64,000 nt of DNA from Schizochytrium sp. TIO01 (GCA_004764695.1 SMSO01000037.1:1534247-1598246), one strand, 5' to 3'. Counted from the stretch's first letter, positions 12,277-23,973 are shown. The notes: generated by a model not told the origin, from the sequence alone. Numbers and translations: made by a program.

Positions 12277-12790
12277 ACATTTTCCAAGGTAAACTACGCA
12301 ATGCGTAGCTAGTTAGTCCATGTAGCGGTGGTAGGTACCATCGTACATCTTCAAATGTGCTTTCTCTCTCACGGGAACTATGCTTTTTGCGTTCTTTGAT
12401 GCTCTACAATAGCTCAACCATACCCAGAGTAATGTTAATGTTAGTAGTAGTTAGGTGGGCACTAATACATCTGAGCCTCAAACATGAATAGGCAGGAACC
12501 CCTCAATTACTAAAATCCGCTATATATATATATATTCCTACTGTATCCTTTGCAGCTTTGCTCGACTCAAGTTTTTATTCAATTGAAAAACATTCGTCGC
12601 AACAAAGTCTTACGTTCTATGTAATTCAAGCTACTAGATAGGCCTTCTCTGAGGTTATTCTCTGAAGTAGATTGCGTCCGAGTACAAAGCATATGACTAC
12701 TCAATGCGTTCAAGTTCGATTGGCTCAGCTTCGTGTTCGCTTCTAGTTCTCAACTTTTTATCGAAGGTACTACTAGGCGTCGTCCATCAG

Positions 12791-12850
12791 TCTCACTAGT
12801 GCGAGGCAACTCCTTAAAGGAGTAAAAACTCTAGTCAAAACAATCACTCA
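12791..12850 (-). repeat. Dispersed repeat family, copy C (short)
   Basis: Read on the minus strand it starts TGAGTGATTGTTTTGACTAG and ends CACTAGTGAGA. It lies about 500 bases from copy B in the opposite orientation. Confidence 0.65.
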
Positions 12851-13135
12851 TTCGCTGACTTGTGAAAAAATCTCATGCTGCCTCTGATGTACTACGGCGA
12901 GCAAACTCGCAAGCGTAGATGATGTTGTCTAGGTACGAGCAGTCAAATTTCATTGGAAAGGGTCAGCACATTATGATGAAGATTTGATTTTCATGGCATC
13001 AATAAATACAAGAGTGGTTTACAAGCCTCAACTGTGAATGACTCAAGTTTGTCGTGGCTGCGTTAACCTCAATACACAGCAAGACGGCGATTTATAATTC
13101 GCTGCTCTTCTTGCTAACACTCTTTGATCACAGGT

Positions 13136-13160
13136 GGTAGGTAGGTAGGTAGGTAGGTAG
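13136..13160. repeat. GGTA microsatellite
   Basis: About six GGTA units. The same TAGG/CCTA motif recurs in shorter form near 3286, 16261 and 47311. Confidence 0.9.
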
Positions 13161-13729
13161 TTCCCTACAGACACTCAATAACGCATGATTCACAGTAGCT
13201 AGTCGGTGATCTCAAGAATAATCTTCTTTTTTGGATATTATTCTAGGCCCGATAATATTTCGTAGCTCCTCTCACAAAATGCAAATATAAGGACTCTAGC
13301 GTTCTCATTTTACTTCTAGGATTAAAAGGACCTCTGAGAATCACATTTCTACCGAGCCCGTATATTAGTTTTGCAAAGTATTGCGAAGTATTGCGAAGTT
13401 GTGAAGACAAACAAAGTGCAGGAAGCCGCCTGTTGCTCTTGTTTTTTTGTCCGTTGTAGCTGACTCACAAGGCTGCTCGAAGAGTTTCAGACATGCTGAA
13501 GCTCCTCTTCGGATGACTTCACATTCTTTTCTCTGTCTATTTTAAAGGTACACTTCAGGACTCCTCATTGCTGAGAAAGCTCCACGAAGCATGATAGAAA
13601 ACAGGGTGAGATAATCGAAATGAACGGTTTTCAAGTAACCGTGTCAACATAATCCCTGCTTCGCACTGCATAGTAGGTTGTTAGGCATATAAGTTCTTAG
13701 TTCTCCTCAAACACTCGCCGTACTGAGCG

Positions 13730-13808
13730 CACTCTCACTAATTCAGGGCTAAGAAATTAAGATCGTTTAACTTTAGTAAAAACAACTCAAGCGAAGAAAA
13801 TCACTCAT
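13730..13808 (-). repeat. Dispersed repeat family, copy D
   Basis: On the minus strand it runs from TGAGTGATTTTCTTCGCTTG to AATTAGTGAGAGTG, with the family's TTTTTACT and AACGATCTTAA-like middle. It is diverged but colinear with copies B and G. Confidence 0.65.
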
Positions 13809-15333
13809 GCTCTGAACAAGGGACTTTTTACTTCAAGCACTGTCTTTGATGTTTGAGGCAGTGCAAAGTTACACTCAATCGTCCATTCATTCATTTGCTC
13901 ACAATCAAGTTGAGTTGTTTCAGCTCCAGCAAATAAATGCGCGTTTGGGACACAAGCCACTATTGAAGTCTTCATTTTCTCCTTCGGTGAAACAAAGTCC
14001 ACGCGGAGATGCTGTCGGCTATTCTAGGAATAAAGAACCTACTTTTGGAGCGTACGAGTGCATGCTCGCTATGGCTAAAGTTAGAAGCCTGCCATGCAAA
14101 CCTTCCAAAGAGTTCCTTTAAGCAGCAGCTAACAGAGACTTTTATTTATTGATTGATGGATTGATTGATTGATCTATTTATTTGTTTCCGAAAACAAAAC
14201 CTTTGATGAATTGCATCTGCGCTGGTAAATAAAAAGAAAGAGAGGGATGTTCTTTGAAATTCATACTAGTACCCACGATAAAGAAATATTTTGATTGCTT
14301 CAGACTCGATGGAGTAGATAAAAAGCTTTGTTCATGTGGCTAAAGCCAGTGCAACCTCGCTTCATGAATAGAGAAGCATCTTAGATGTGTAACTTGGTGG
14401 TTCAGTCACATGTAATGTTACATTCACGCCAGATTTGACTTGAACCCGGACTAGGCACTACAACTTATTCCATGTAAAGATGCTAAAGTCAACTTTTAGC
14501 AATGGCGGTGCCTAAGCAAATAAAAACCTTTTACTAATAGAGAGAAATCATAACTCAAAAGATAAAGCCACACTTCCAATGTTTCTGATTGCTATGAGAG
14601 TGCTATTATACGTGAACTTGAAATCAACTGTAGCTCATTTAGTGGGTCTTTTCAATTTTCTTGGTCTTTTCTCAAGTGCCTCAGGCAGTCTACAGCATAC
14701 AAATTCAGCCAAAAGTGTATTATATAAGCTAACCAGTAAATACTTGACATTATCGATACACAACATCTACTATGCTTAGCTCTTCGTAGCTACTCTGCCC
14801 TTTTACTACGGGCAATAAATGTCAAGCTGCCACAGTTTCATAATTTAAGACTGTGCAGCACGTAGGATATACAAAGCCTACCTTATCCAGGCAATAGAGC
14901 ATATATGAATATAATTTTGGAGAAAATCATTGCTTCATTTGCTTCATCATACAAATAGGCAAGGTGTGTAACAAGGTTTGTAGACAGCAGAATTTAAATT
15001 GCGTCTTCGCGAACAAGAGTACGCAGGAAGACAGCATGACAGGGAGATAAGCAAAATGTGGACAGATATAAAAATGTATAAAATTATATATTATAGGTCA
15101 GAACACCTACAAGATTGTCGACTACGGGGAAATACGACAAGAAACAATCATTTTGTATAGACAAAACTACTGAGCAAGAACAAGTTTGATATGCAGTGAT
15201 CCTTGTTTAGAGCATGGCATGTCATGCTACTGAAATGAAAATGGCGCTTTCCACACTTGATTGAGGAGGTTGAGCACTTTTTCTCATGATTGAAAACGAT
15301 TAGCATCAGCTGCTCTGACAATCGAAAACAAGA

Positions 15334-16095
15334 TCATCGAGGGTCTTGCAAAACTACTTCTTCGGCACTGACCTTTACTACTCGGATAGCTCCATTATCA
15401 TCGCGATCATCGCCATCAAAACGAAGGCTGTACTCCACTACGCGTTTGTTCTTCTCCACTTTTCGAACAACAGTGGCATCATAGAATGTAGAAGTTTTGG
15501 GGAAGCGCGCAAGGACCCTTGTGCCTTTATTGAAAGCGCGTCGTTGGCCAAGCTCCTCTTCATTCGGAAGAACAATAAGATCGTCATGGTTTACCTCGAA
15601 GATGGCCTTTTCTTTGGCCATTTCATCCGCATCTTCAACCTTGTACAGTCGCTTACGTTTGATAAATTTTACAACACGAGTGAGCATCCAGTTGTCTTTG
15701 ATCTTGGCAGCGCAGAGTCTGCCTTCTGGAATTGGATTCTGCTGCTTCTTGCGCTTCGCAGGGGGTTCTGCATCATCCATGTTTGATGCAGTTCGCTTCA
15801 GGGGCTTTGATGCAGAAGACGAAGCAGCACGGGATTGCAGATCTGGGGGAAACTGTGTCGCTTGTTTGCTGCGGGCAGTGGTGGTTGGATTCTGGCAAAA
15901 GTCTACAAACGACCGCAGCACGTCACCCTCATCAATCTCATAGTGGCATAGGAAATGCTGCGCGCACTTGGCGGCTAGTTCTGCTCGGGAGTGAGCTTTG
16001 GGAGCGTCGACGTGGTAAAACCAGGCATAGCGCTTGAGGGTCTGGGCTCTGAGCTTGCTGAGGTCAATGTGCAAGTTTCTTGGGTAGTCGTTCAT
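15334..16095 (-). CDS. SAP30-like Sin3-binding domain fused to SGF29 tandem Tudor domain
   Basis: 253 residues, nuclear by inference. Residues about 7-68 resemble the SAP30 Sin3-binding domain: DLSKLRAQTLKRYAWFYHVD, then a helix ending AAKCAQHF and a segment ending VLRSFVDFCQN. Residues 75-120 are a basic, Ser-rich linker with a PPAKRKKQQ nuclear signal. Residues about 122-252 match the SGF29 C-terminal tandem Tudor domain: AAKIKDNWMLTRVVKF, the acidic pocket VEDADE (153-158), and ARFPKTSTFYDATVV followed by LRFDGDD. F198, Y205 and F226 sit where the H3K4me3 aromatic cage lies in SGF29. SGF29 belongs to SAGA/ATAC acetyltransferase complexes, SAP30 to Sin3 deacetylase. I chose the ATG at 16095; the upstream in-frame extension is a CT-rich microsatellite without ATG. 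Confidence 0.85.
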   Translation of the reverse strand: MNDYPRNLHIDLSKLRAQTLKRYAWFYHVDAPKAHSRAELAAKCAQHFLCHYEIDEGDVLRSFVDFCQNPTTTARSKQATQFPPDLQSRAASSSASKPLKRTASNMDDAEPPAKRKKQQNPIPEGRLCAAKIKDNWMLTRVVKFIKRKRLYKVEDADEMAKEKAIFEVNHDDLIVLPNEEELGQRRAFNKGTRVLARFPKTSTFYDATVVRKVEKNKRVVEYSLRFDGDDRDDNGAIRVVKVSAEEVVLQDPR

Positions 16096-18307
16096 CTTGG
16101 CCTGCGCTTGAAGGGGCTTTGACGAGCAAACAAACCATAAAATTGAGAGAGCTTTCTCTCTTTCTTTCTTTTCTTTCTTGCTTTCTCTCTCCAAAGAAGA
16201 GGCAAAAAAGAGGCCAAGCTCTGAGGCACTTCTATGGATTTCCGTAAACCCACTCTACTCTACCTACCTACCTACCTAGTCTACTCTTTCCTCCTCCTTA
16301 CTAGGGACTGATTCACTAAAATAGAATGACCTACTAGATTACCTGCTATCTAGTACTACCGATGGTAGTGACAGGAATAGGAGCGTCACAAAGACAGCAA
16401 AGAAAAGCGCGGTGCTCACTCTTTTAAGCAAACGGAGCCAGCAACCCGCCACGGAAGACGAGTTGCCACCTGATCAAGGTCACTACTTGTCGGTTCCGTG
16501 GCTGTATCGCCTTTGGTTCTCTAACCTGCCTGGCCTCCTGCCCACTGGACGAGCTTCCTGTCTGGCTGTCTGGCGGTCTGTGCTGCGACGGCTGTTTGTT
16601 GCTCTGCTTTCATCCTCTTGCTGCTTTTCTACTCCTCCTTTTATTCCCTCTGATTACTTAGAACTATCTAACAAGTACATAACTAGTAATAGTAATAGTA
16701 GGTATTCAAATAACAATTATGGTAATGAGGAAAACTAGCAAGCGTTATGAAAAACACTCTCACTAGTTAGTGGCAATACCTGTCGATGTTTTTATTCAAG
16801 GTTGGTCAAGTAACTCAAGTAAAACATACCATAGTAAAAGCACATGATACGATGATGAATGGACAAAGCAGTATCACTTTGACTCTTTTAGACTACAGTC
16901 AGGCATACCTTCTACACCATGGTACGACGCTTTGGAACGTTTCTGCTAGAACACCTCAGAGACAACTCCTTATATAAAGAATAAATAAAAGTGAGCTAAA
17001 CTCAAGCTAAGTCAATCACATGTTGCTACAACAGGAGGAATATATAGTATTGTCTGGCACCTAGTCTATTTCAATGTTAGAAAATAAGAGGAAAGAGAAA
17101 AGTAGGTTCTACTAACTAGACAGACAGCAAGTACTACTGTTGGACATCTTATCTTGTAGAATGGCAACCAACCAAAGATCCCAGTTTAAAACAGTCTACC
17201 TTTTGTCCGACTAGGTGCTTGGGTCTTTGACGTCTGAACTTCAAAGTCCTTTCGCAAATGTTAAATTGTTGAAACGATCATCAGACTGCTATTTCTTAAG
17301 CCTAATGCATAAACTCTTATAACCTTCGTGCATTAGCTTGTAGTGTTGTTTGTATTAAACATGCTTGCGTTGCTGATCTAGCTTTTGCTGCTCCACGCTT
17401 TCAGTCTGTTTTTGAAGTCTCACTCTGAGAAAGATGATTTTGATGCCTGTCTTATTCTCGTCCCCTAACCTTTTAAATGTCTACGACCTGAGCTGTCTGA
17501 CCTCCATAATCATCGAAATATCCTGAATCGTAACCAGATTACGTCTTGTACTTTGCTTACCAATGTATTTATCAACTTTCTGTAGCTATGGAAACTATTG
17601 ATGTCTCTAAATCAAAGCAATTGATGGCGACCTCTATGCAATAAAATTATTGTTTACACGTTACAGTATCCATAGATGCAGCAGAACTTTGCATTGCAGT
17701 GTTTGTTACTCAAGGATATTTTTCGTTTTTGTTTTTGTGTTTCGAAGTTCAGTTTGCCTGCTTGCTGTTCGTTTATCTTACACCATACAATGTTTCACAA
17801 TTATGCCCTTTTCTGTATCCTTTAGCGTATATCTGACTCAAGAGAACCAAAAATTTCTAAATTTCTTATAGGTCAGCAGGAGATGAGCTTGCCACAAGCA
17901 GAAGCAAAGAGGTGAAATCAATTATCTGAAATGCCAAGTTTGTTTTGGTTGCAAAATTTGATCAAGGCTCAACTTCAATCTGTTCGTCAAAATAGACGCA
18001 GTCCTTTATTTTTATCGAGAGGCATGATGGTGCTAAAAGATTTCAATCATAAGTACGCTCTATATCTTTGATATAAACGTCCTTTGAATTTGCCACAGTG
18101 ATCTTTCAAAATTTGTAATTAAAAAGAGGTGGGAATTCTCCCAAATCTTGGATTTGAATCTGCCAAAGAGGTAGCTGTCACTCCATTCCTATTGTGTATT
18201 GCGTTGCAAACGCGCTGGGTTCTTGGTCTTTGACACACGTGTTGTTTTTTTTGCCAACTAGATTCTGGCAACACCTACTCGAAATCTATTGAAATGCATG
18301 CCTTAAG

Positions 18308-18328
18308 TATATATATATATATATATAT
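18308..18328. repeat. TA microsatellite
   Basis: About ten TA units in intergenic DNA, followed 50 bases on by an ATT run. Confidence 0.85.
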
Positions 18329-19901
18329 CTTTGAACTAACAATTAAATATGCCTATTATTTTATTTGTATCATTATTATTATTATTAACCTCTTTTTAAT
18401 GCAAGAACAAGGGCGTACATTACAAGCAAATGTTTCTGAGAATTTTGCTATAAACAAGAGTACAAGATATTAAATAATTAGGAGGGCAAATGGTATCGCA
18501 ATATCTACAACTAGAAATAATGAAAAGGGGTCATATTATTATCATTATTATAGTCTTCATCTAAAAAAGAAAAGGTGAACTTGAAATAATAAGAAATAAA
18601 TCCGTTGAAGTCTCTTTATCAAGGTGGCAGGTGATAAAGTTGTTTCTTCCGTGGGGTAGTCCCACCTTCGCATGCTTGGTAGATGGCTCCTTTAATTATC
18701 TGGTTTGAGTAAATATCTACAGGATTATAATAAGAAATCCAAAAGAGAGGCATTTGACAGGTAGTGATATTAATCTTGTGTTTTTTCCTCTCCTGGTTAA
18801 TTTTGTTAGGAAATATAATCTTCAAAGTCATCAGTTTTTTCCGCGTACCCTTGGTGGTGGATATCCTTTGTTTCCCCGCTTTTGAGTCCACTCCAGTATA
18901 AGAAGATTGTAAACACTTCTTTGTGGGAATAGCCTTGAATGGTTTGCACTCTCCTTACTAAAGAATCTGTCATCTGTTTATATCTTGGCGCTGACAAAAA
19001 ATTTCAACCCGAACCTCAGGCTGGGTGTTTCGTACTTTATATCGATGAGAGGGAACCATGTTATAATGTTAATTGACCTTTTGCTATCATAATTAGAAAC
19101 CTTAGACGGAAGTACTTAAACACAGAAAAAACGAGCAAGTCAGCAGTAGAAGGGACACTGCTTCGAATATATTAAATCAAGTACACAACATTGTTTGATC
19201 TACTGTGAGCCTAGCTGATTATAGTTGTAAGAAAATAGAAAGCTCAAAAGGGTGGGAGCAGCTATAAGCCGTGTGCTAGCTCTTGAAGATTAGAGGCCTG
19301 AGAACTTGCTCTAATTTGGCTGAGAGTGAGGACTCGCACACTCAGATAGCTTAATTAGGTTGTACATATAAAGAAATGACCACTCTCACTAGTAATCAGG
19401 ATCTGCAGGCGCTTCCGAAATTCTTAACTGCAGCTGCGGCGAATATAACCGATTTGCTCATCCACCACGGAAATGCGCATCATACTTGAACCTAAGCAAG
19501 ACCGTCTTCTAAAGATCCGGTCCAACGAAAGCTTCTGTATTCTTGTTTATTTTTGTTAAAAAAATAAAAAATAAGTTGGGGATGAAAGAATTTTAGTTTT
19601 CAAAGCACAGATAACCGCCAACAAGAAAGGTTCAATCCATAAAATTGCAAGATTTATTGGCTGGGGTGTCTCCGCTACCTACCTCGTCCTTGACGTACGT
19701 CTTGACATAAATGCAGGTATCCTACTGCCTAATCATAATAGTCGCCGGGTGGTAGTGCTATTTTGGTGCCGATGTGCATGAAAAGCTAATGAGCTGGTTT
19801 GTTTCTCTTCATGCGTAATTAGGTACCAACTACCTATTATCTACACAGGTAGATACCTTGTAACTTGTTCATTAGCGTATTTATACTTCATATTTGTACA
19901 T

Positions 19902-19970
19902 CACTCTCACCTGTCACAGACGATGAGTCGAAATCTTTCAGCTTGGGTAAAACAAACTAAAACAATCAAA
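19902..19970 (-). repeat. Dispersed repeat family, copy E
   Basis: On the minus strand it reads TTTGATTGTTTTAGTTTG, then TTTTACCCAAGCTGAAAGAT, and ends GGTGAGAGTG. The order of conserved blocks is the same as in copies B and G. Confidence 0.6.
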
Positions 19971-20527
19971 CGTCATGGTTGTCTGCACTTGGCGTTACTT
20001 TAGTTATCAAGGGAACATTAGCTAGATAGAGAGCTACTCGCAACTAGTAAATACTTACTAAATGGCTTCCTTTAAAAGCTGTCACGTGAACCTTTACTAC
20101 TAGGTCCCTATAGCTATTTGCTATCTATACTATTCTTTCATATTTTAAAAAGAAATTATAAAGTTTTGATATCCATAGACATATATTAGTCTTCGAACAT
20201 AGCTTATTAAAAGTATCAAATCATCATTATAAATGTATTCTTTCTAAAATTCAATAATTATTTTAAAATAATCATTGAAGATTACTAAGTACAGCTAAGC
20301 TAATCCTTAATAGATGGCCTAAGAGTCGAACTATTATCATTGACCTGATCTGGCTATATGATAGTGACTTACATGATATATATCCGCTTGGCAGAGTTTG
20401 ACTCGCCAGCGCCAGCAAAGACCGGACGTGCGCGCGTGCAGGGGAAACATCTAGGATTGATTGATATACACGGCGGCGCTACTTGATCGCGCCTTAATTT
20501 ACTCCGTGCTTTTTCTTGTTCCTAACC

Positions 20528-21964
20528 ATGGGCTGTACCAACACGAAGGACGGATCAGCCGCGGCAGCGAATGCGCGGCAAAACAACAAGGAGACTAAAC
20601 CCTTTGGAGATGCTACCACTGCTGCACCTGCCGCAGCCGTGCACAGCCCGAAGGAGCAGCACAAAACGCCCGATCAAACCTCAACCAAGCAAAGTGCAAA
20701 GCTTAGCACTGGCGTCTCCGCAAGCGTTGTAGAAAACACAGCAGGTGTGAATGGCCTTAACGCGCTTAATGCCGAAAAGCAGGATATCAAAGATCTTGTT
20801 GAAAAGGAGCCTTTCCACAGCAAATATGATCTTGGTGACACCCTAGGTCGTGGAAATTACTCGGTTGTGCGCAAAGGCAAGCTTAAATCAGACCCTGATT
20901 CCCTTTTTGCGGTCAAGTGCATTAAAGAAAGCTCACTCACGCATGAAGATCGCGAGGCACTCAAGGTAGAGACCACCATTCTCAAAGGTATGGACAGCCC
21001 TCATATCGTCAAGCTCCTTGGATTCTACCATGAGCCAAGTGAGAAGCTGTTTTATATTGTCATGGAATATGTTGGTGGCGGTGAGCTTTTTGACCGCATC
21101 ATCGCAAAGGAGTATTACAGCGAGGCTGACGCGCAAAAACTTGTCCGCGTTATCGCTGAGGCTATCAAGTACTGTCATGACCGCGGCGTTGTGCACCGCG
21201 ATTTGAAGCCAGAAAATATTCTTCTGACTAGCAAGGACGATGATGATTCCATCAAGATTGCTGACTTTGGCTTTGCAAAGCAGTACGACACTTCTTCTGA
21301 CGAAGCGCTTAGTACGTCCTGTGGTACACCCGGTTATGTCGCCCCTGAGATTCTCAATGGACACAAGTACGGTAAAGAAGTCGATATGTGGAGCTTTGGT
21401 GTCATTATCTACATTCTACTCTGTGGCTACCCACCTTTCCACCATGAAAATCAGCGAGAGCTTTTCCGTCAAATTCGCACTGCCAACTACAAATTCGATG
21501 AGGAATACTGGGGCGAGGTGTCACAGAGTGCCAAGGATCTTGTTTCCAAGCTTCTCGTTGTAGATCGCTCCAAACGTTTAACAATCGATCAACTTCTTGA
21601 GCACCCCTGGCTCCAAGGCGAGGCCAAGGAGACTAACCTCACCGAGATTCAGACAAAACTCAAGGAAGAAATGGCTAAGCGCAAGTTCAAGGCCGCTGCA
21701 CAGGCTGTTATTCTTGGCAACCGTCTTCAGAAGGTTGCCAAGACCAACGCCTCAGCTGCCACCACAGCAGATAAGCCTGATGCTTCCCCACCTGCTGTCG
21801 ACGATACCGGGGTCAAGACTGCTAATGGGTCTTCTAGCACTGTTGGATCTGAAGTCACAGCACACTCCACGGACACAGAGCAGCCTCAATCGCAGCAAGT
21901 GCCAGCAGAGGCGCCACTTGCTCCAGGTGAGGGTGTTGATAATGCAAAGGTGGCCCAGAGCTAA
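20528..21964 (+). CDS. CaMK-type Ser/Thr protein kinase with acylation-type N-terminus
   Basis: 478 residues. A Ca2+/calmodulin-dependent kinase of the CaMKI-like group, by motif. The start ATG at 20528 lies in ACCATGG and gives MGCTNTKDG, a typical N-myristoylation plus palmitoylation signal, so membrane attachment is likely. Residues 10-95 are low complexity. The kinase domain (about 101-363) shows GRGNYSVVRKG, ATP lysine K130, HRDLKPEN (catalytic D225), DFGFAK (D246), and CGTPGYVAPE. It is followed by KEEMAKRKFKAAAQ and a hydrophobic/basic helix (about 380-404), placed where CaMKs carry the autoinhibitory and calmodulin-binding segment. The tail is Ala/Thr/Ser-rich. No EF hands, so it is not a CDPK. 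Calmodulin binding is inferred. Confidence 0.93.
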   Translation: MGCTNTKDGSAAAANARQNNKETKPFGDATTAAPAAAVHSPKEQHKTPDQTSTKQSAKLSTGVSASVVENTAGVNGLNALNAEKQDIKDLVEKEPFHSKYDLGDTLGRGNYSVVRKGKLKSDPDSLFAVKCIKESSLTHEDREALKVETTILKGMDSPHIVKLLGFYHEPSEKLFYIVMEYVGGGELFDRIIAKEYYSEADAQKLVRVIAEAIKYCHDRGVVHRDLKPENILLTSKDDDDSIKIADFGFAKQYDTSSDEALSTSCGTPGYVAPEILNGHKYGKEVDMWSFGVIIYILLCGYPPFHHENQRELFRQIRTANYKFDEEYWGEVSQSAKDLVSKLLVVDRSKRLTIDQLLEHPWLQGEAKETNLTEIQTKLKEEMAKRKFKAAAQAVILGNRLQKVAKTNASAATTADKPDASPPAVDDTGVKTANGSSSTVGSEVTAHSTDTEQPQSQQVPAEAPLAPGEGVDNAKVAQS

Positions 21965-22585
21965 TTGAGTCTCGGCTAAGTGCTTTCCTAACCTCGCTGT
22001 ATTTCCACTTGGGAGGTAGACAAGCTCCAGCGTATAACACAGAAACTAGATCTAGTCCTCTCACCCGATTGTGCATTGAAAGTTTTATCTTGCATCCTTT
22101 GCCTAACTCTCCTTCCATCTTCGCATATGAACAGATGCCAATCCTTACATACTTGTTATGTCCTACACTACAAGATGTATACACAAAATATTTGGAAAAG
22201 TGCACCTACATCTTGAAAGACTATAAAAGAGCTAAACATTCTCTACATTGCCTCTTCTATTTTAGATTCTATGTTAGTTCGATCCACATTCGGAATTGAA
22301 GCTCTTGCATCTTCAAATATAATCATGACCAAGTCTTCAAGCGGGCCAGTCTCGTTGCAAAGAAAAGGGAAGGCATAAGTGTGCACAGATTTTATTTGCC
22401 CTCTTCTGAAATAGGTGAAATGAGATTTATCCGCTAGAGATATTAGGAATGAAACAAGAAAACGAATTCCCACTTTTTGCACAAATGATGTGATTGTATC
22501 CAAGACAAAACGTAAGAACAAAGGTTTTTTTTAGTCATGGTGACGATTTCAATTTTTTTTTTTTTGTAATATCTGCAAAGTATAC
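21965..22585. other. Convergent spacer between CaMK and uS15m
   Basis: Contains the 3' UTRs of two converging genes. A T-tract at about 22553-22566 would be an A-tract in the uS15m transcript. No gene or repeat otherwise. Confidence 0.6.
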
Positions 22586-23973
22586 TTAGAGCTTGCCACG
22601 CATCTTCTTCCGCTGCCGCTTAGCACGGCGACCGTACTTCGGATCAGAGTCGAGAGAAGGCTTCATCGAAATGCGGAGGGACTTGATGGTCTCATTGTAG
22701 CGGTCTTCGTTAGTGCGCTTAAGGTAGGCAAGCATCTTGTGGCGCTTCTGGATCAAATGATCCAGTCCTCGGCGAGAGCCCAAATCCTTAGGGTGCTTCG
22801 CGACGTGTTCTTGCAGGTATTGAATGCGGCCAGTCATGTGGGCGGCTAAATTAAATCAAATCATATGTGAGAGTTCATTCAGGTATCATGGTGGTCAGTT
22901 TTCAATTCCGATATATTTGGTACAGCTATTGTTTAAAAAGGTATGTCATGATATCGAAGAAGCGGCGAGCGATGTCTCATAAACTTTATTCTAATAATAC
23001 ATTGCGAGCAAGACACTTACCCTGTACCTCAGGGGAACCCGAATCGATCTCGTGGTGCTTAAGCTGAGGGCGCTGTTCGAGAACCTGAGGGTTCAATAAA
23101 TGATATTAATCACAGGATACGATAAACACGCAAGTCAGAAAGTAAAAGCAACAGAATTGGGTTAGTCTTCGTGTCTTCACTTGGTATGTTTCCTAATGAT
23201 CTCCCATCATTCAATTTTCATCAATTTACATATTGCCTTATTTTCGAAAAGGCCGAACAGGTTCAAAATACAAAATACTGCCACCCCATCTCCTTGCTCA
23301 TTTAGAGAAAGTACATTTTATTACTGTGCGAAGAAATAGCAACGATAGCAACGATAGCAACGCCTTCGTTGTGAATTAGCACCGTGAAGGAGACACTTGC
23401 TATTTGCACATGATCACTGAGAGTCAACTGCGAAGAGTAACTTTACAATCAGCTCAGCACATTCCGCACCTTCGGTAGGCTTCGTCACTACAAACATAAG
23501 TGAACGAACGAATATAGGCACATGAATTGAGAAAAATGTGAATGAGCAAGGGGATGGATGGATAATCTTATAGATGAAGAAGGGGGAAGATGGCTCTGGA
23601 TAAAGATCATGGAACTTACTTCTGCCTTGCGTTGGCGTCTCCGTCTGACCTCGTTGTCGTCAAAGCTGCCGTTCATGATGTTAAGAGCCCGCTGAGCAAG
23701 CTCAAAGTGGAAAGGCGTTGGGCCCTCAGAGGTCTCGCCGGAGAGACTCTCAACGCCAGAGCTGTTTGAGCTCGAGGCATCGACGGTAAGAAAGCGAGGC
23801 GCCTCAAGACCGAAGATGCGCTGCGAAGTCATACCAAGAACAGTCCATGGCTGCGCAAAGTTGGCGAGCGAGAGGGAGGAGGAGGACGGGAGGGAGGAGA
23901 GAGGAGCGCGGAGGCGGGGCGACGGGGAGGCCAGAGAGCCGAGGCGGCCCACAGATGCAGCGACTCGCCGCAT
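22586..23973 (-). CDS. Mitochondrial small-subunit ribosomal protein uS15m (three exons)
   Basis: A 16S-type rRNA-binding protein of the mitochondrial small subunit. Exons on the minus strand are 23620-23973, 23021-23084 and 22586-22845, giving 225 residues. Splicing is supported by GTAAGT donors, AG acceptors and restored frame: A-E|V-L-E-Q-R at the first junction and P-E-V-Q-A-A-H-M-T at the second. The joined protein has the uS15 core: SGSPEVQAAHMTGRIQYL, then HPKDLGSRRGLDHLIQKRHKMLAYLKR and a basic tail. Residues 1-45 (MRRVAASVGRLGSL and a Ser/Leu stretch) look like a mitochondrial presequence. The first exon is GC-rich. The long N-terminal region between presequence and core is typical of mitochondrial, not bacterial, S15. 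Confidence 0.9.

Larger units (their letters stand above)
10928..15333. other. Gene-poor, repeat-rich intergenic region
   Basis: 4.4 kb without a supportable gene. It carries three copies of the dispersed repeat (about 12201-12276, 12791-12850, 13730-13808), a TAA microsatellite (11951-11977), a short TA run near 12523, a GGTA array (13136-13160), and a repeated TATTGCGAAG near 13380. Open frames such as those at 13805-14121 and 14579-14779 lack any family signature. Confidence 0.6.
16096..20527. other. Gene-poor intergenic region
   Basis: 4.4 kb between divergent genes, with no supportable gene. Contents are a pyrimidine-rich tract just upstream of the SAP30-SGF29 start (16147-16192), a TACC run (about 16259-16278), a possible diverged dispersed-repeat copy beginning CACTCTCACTAGT (about 16753), a TA run (18308-18328), an ATT run near 18370, and repeat copy E (19902-19970). 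Two overlapping minus-strand open frames at 18619-18997 look like one frame broken by a shift; I do not recognise the product. Confidence 0.55.

Noticed and set aside
13805-14121. Overlapping frames of 65 and 91 codons on both strands
   Set aside because: No domain; random open frames next to a dispersed-repeat copy.
16096-16194. N-terminal extension of the SAP30-SGF29 protein (Lys/Glu-rich)
   Set aside because: It has no ATG, starts only at a Leu codon, and is encoded by a CT-rich microsatellite.
18619-18997. Two adjacent minus-strand frames that could be one frameshifted gene
   Set aside because: Lys-rich product without any recognised motif; too short to claim as a pseudogene.
19600-19640. 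Possible tRNA B box (GGTTCAATCC)
   Set aside because: No acceptor stem, anticodon arm or A box could be folded around it.
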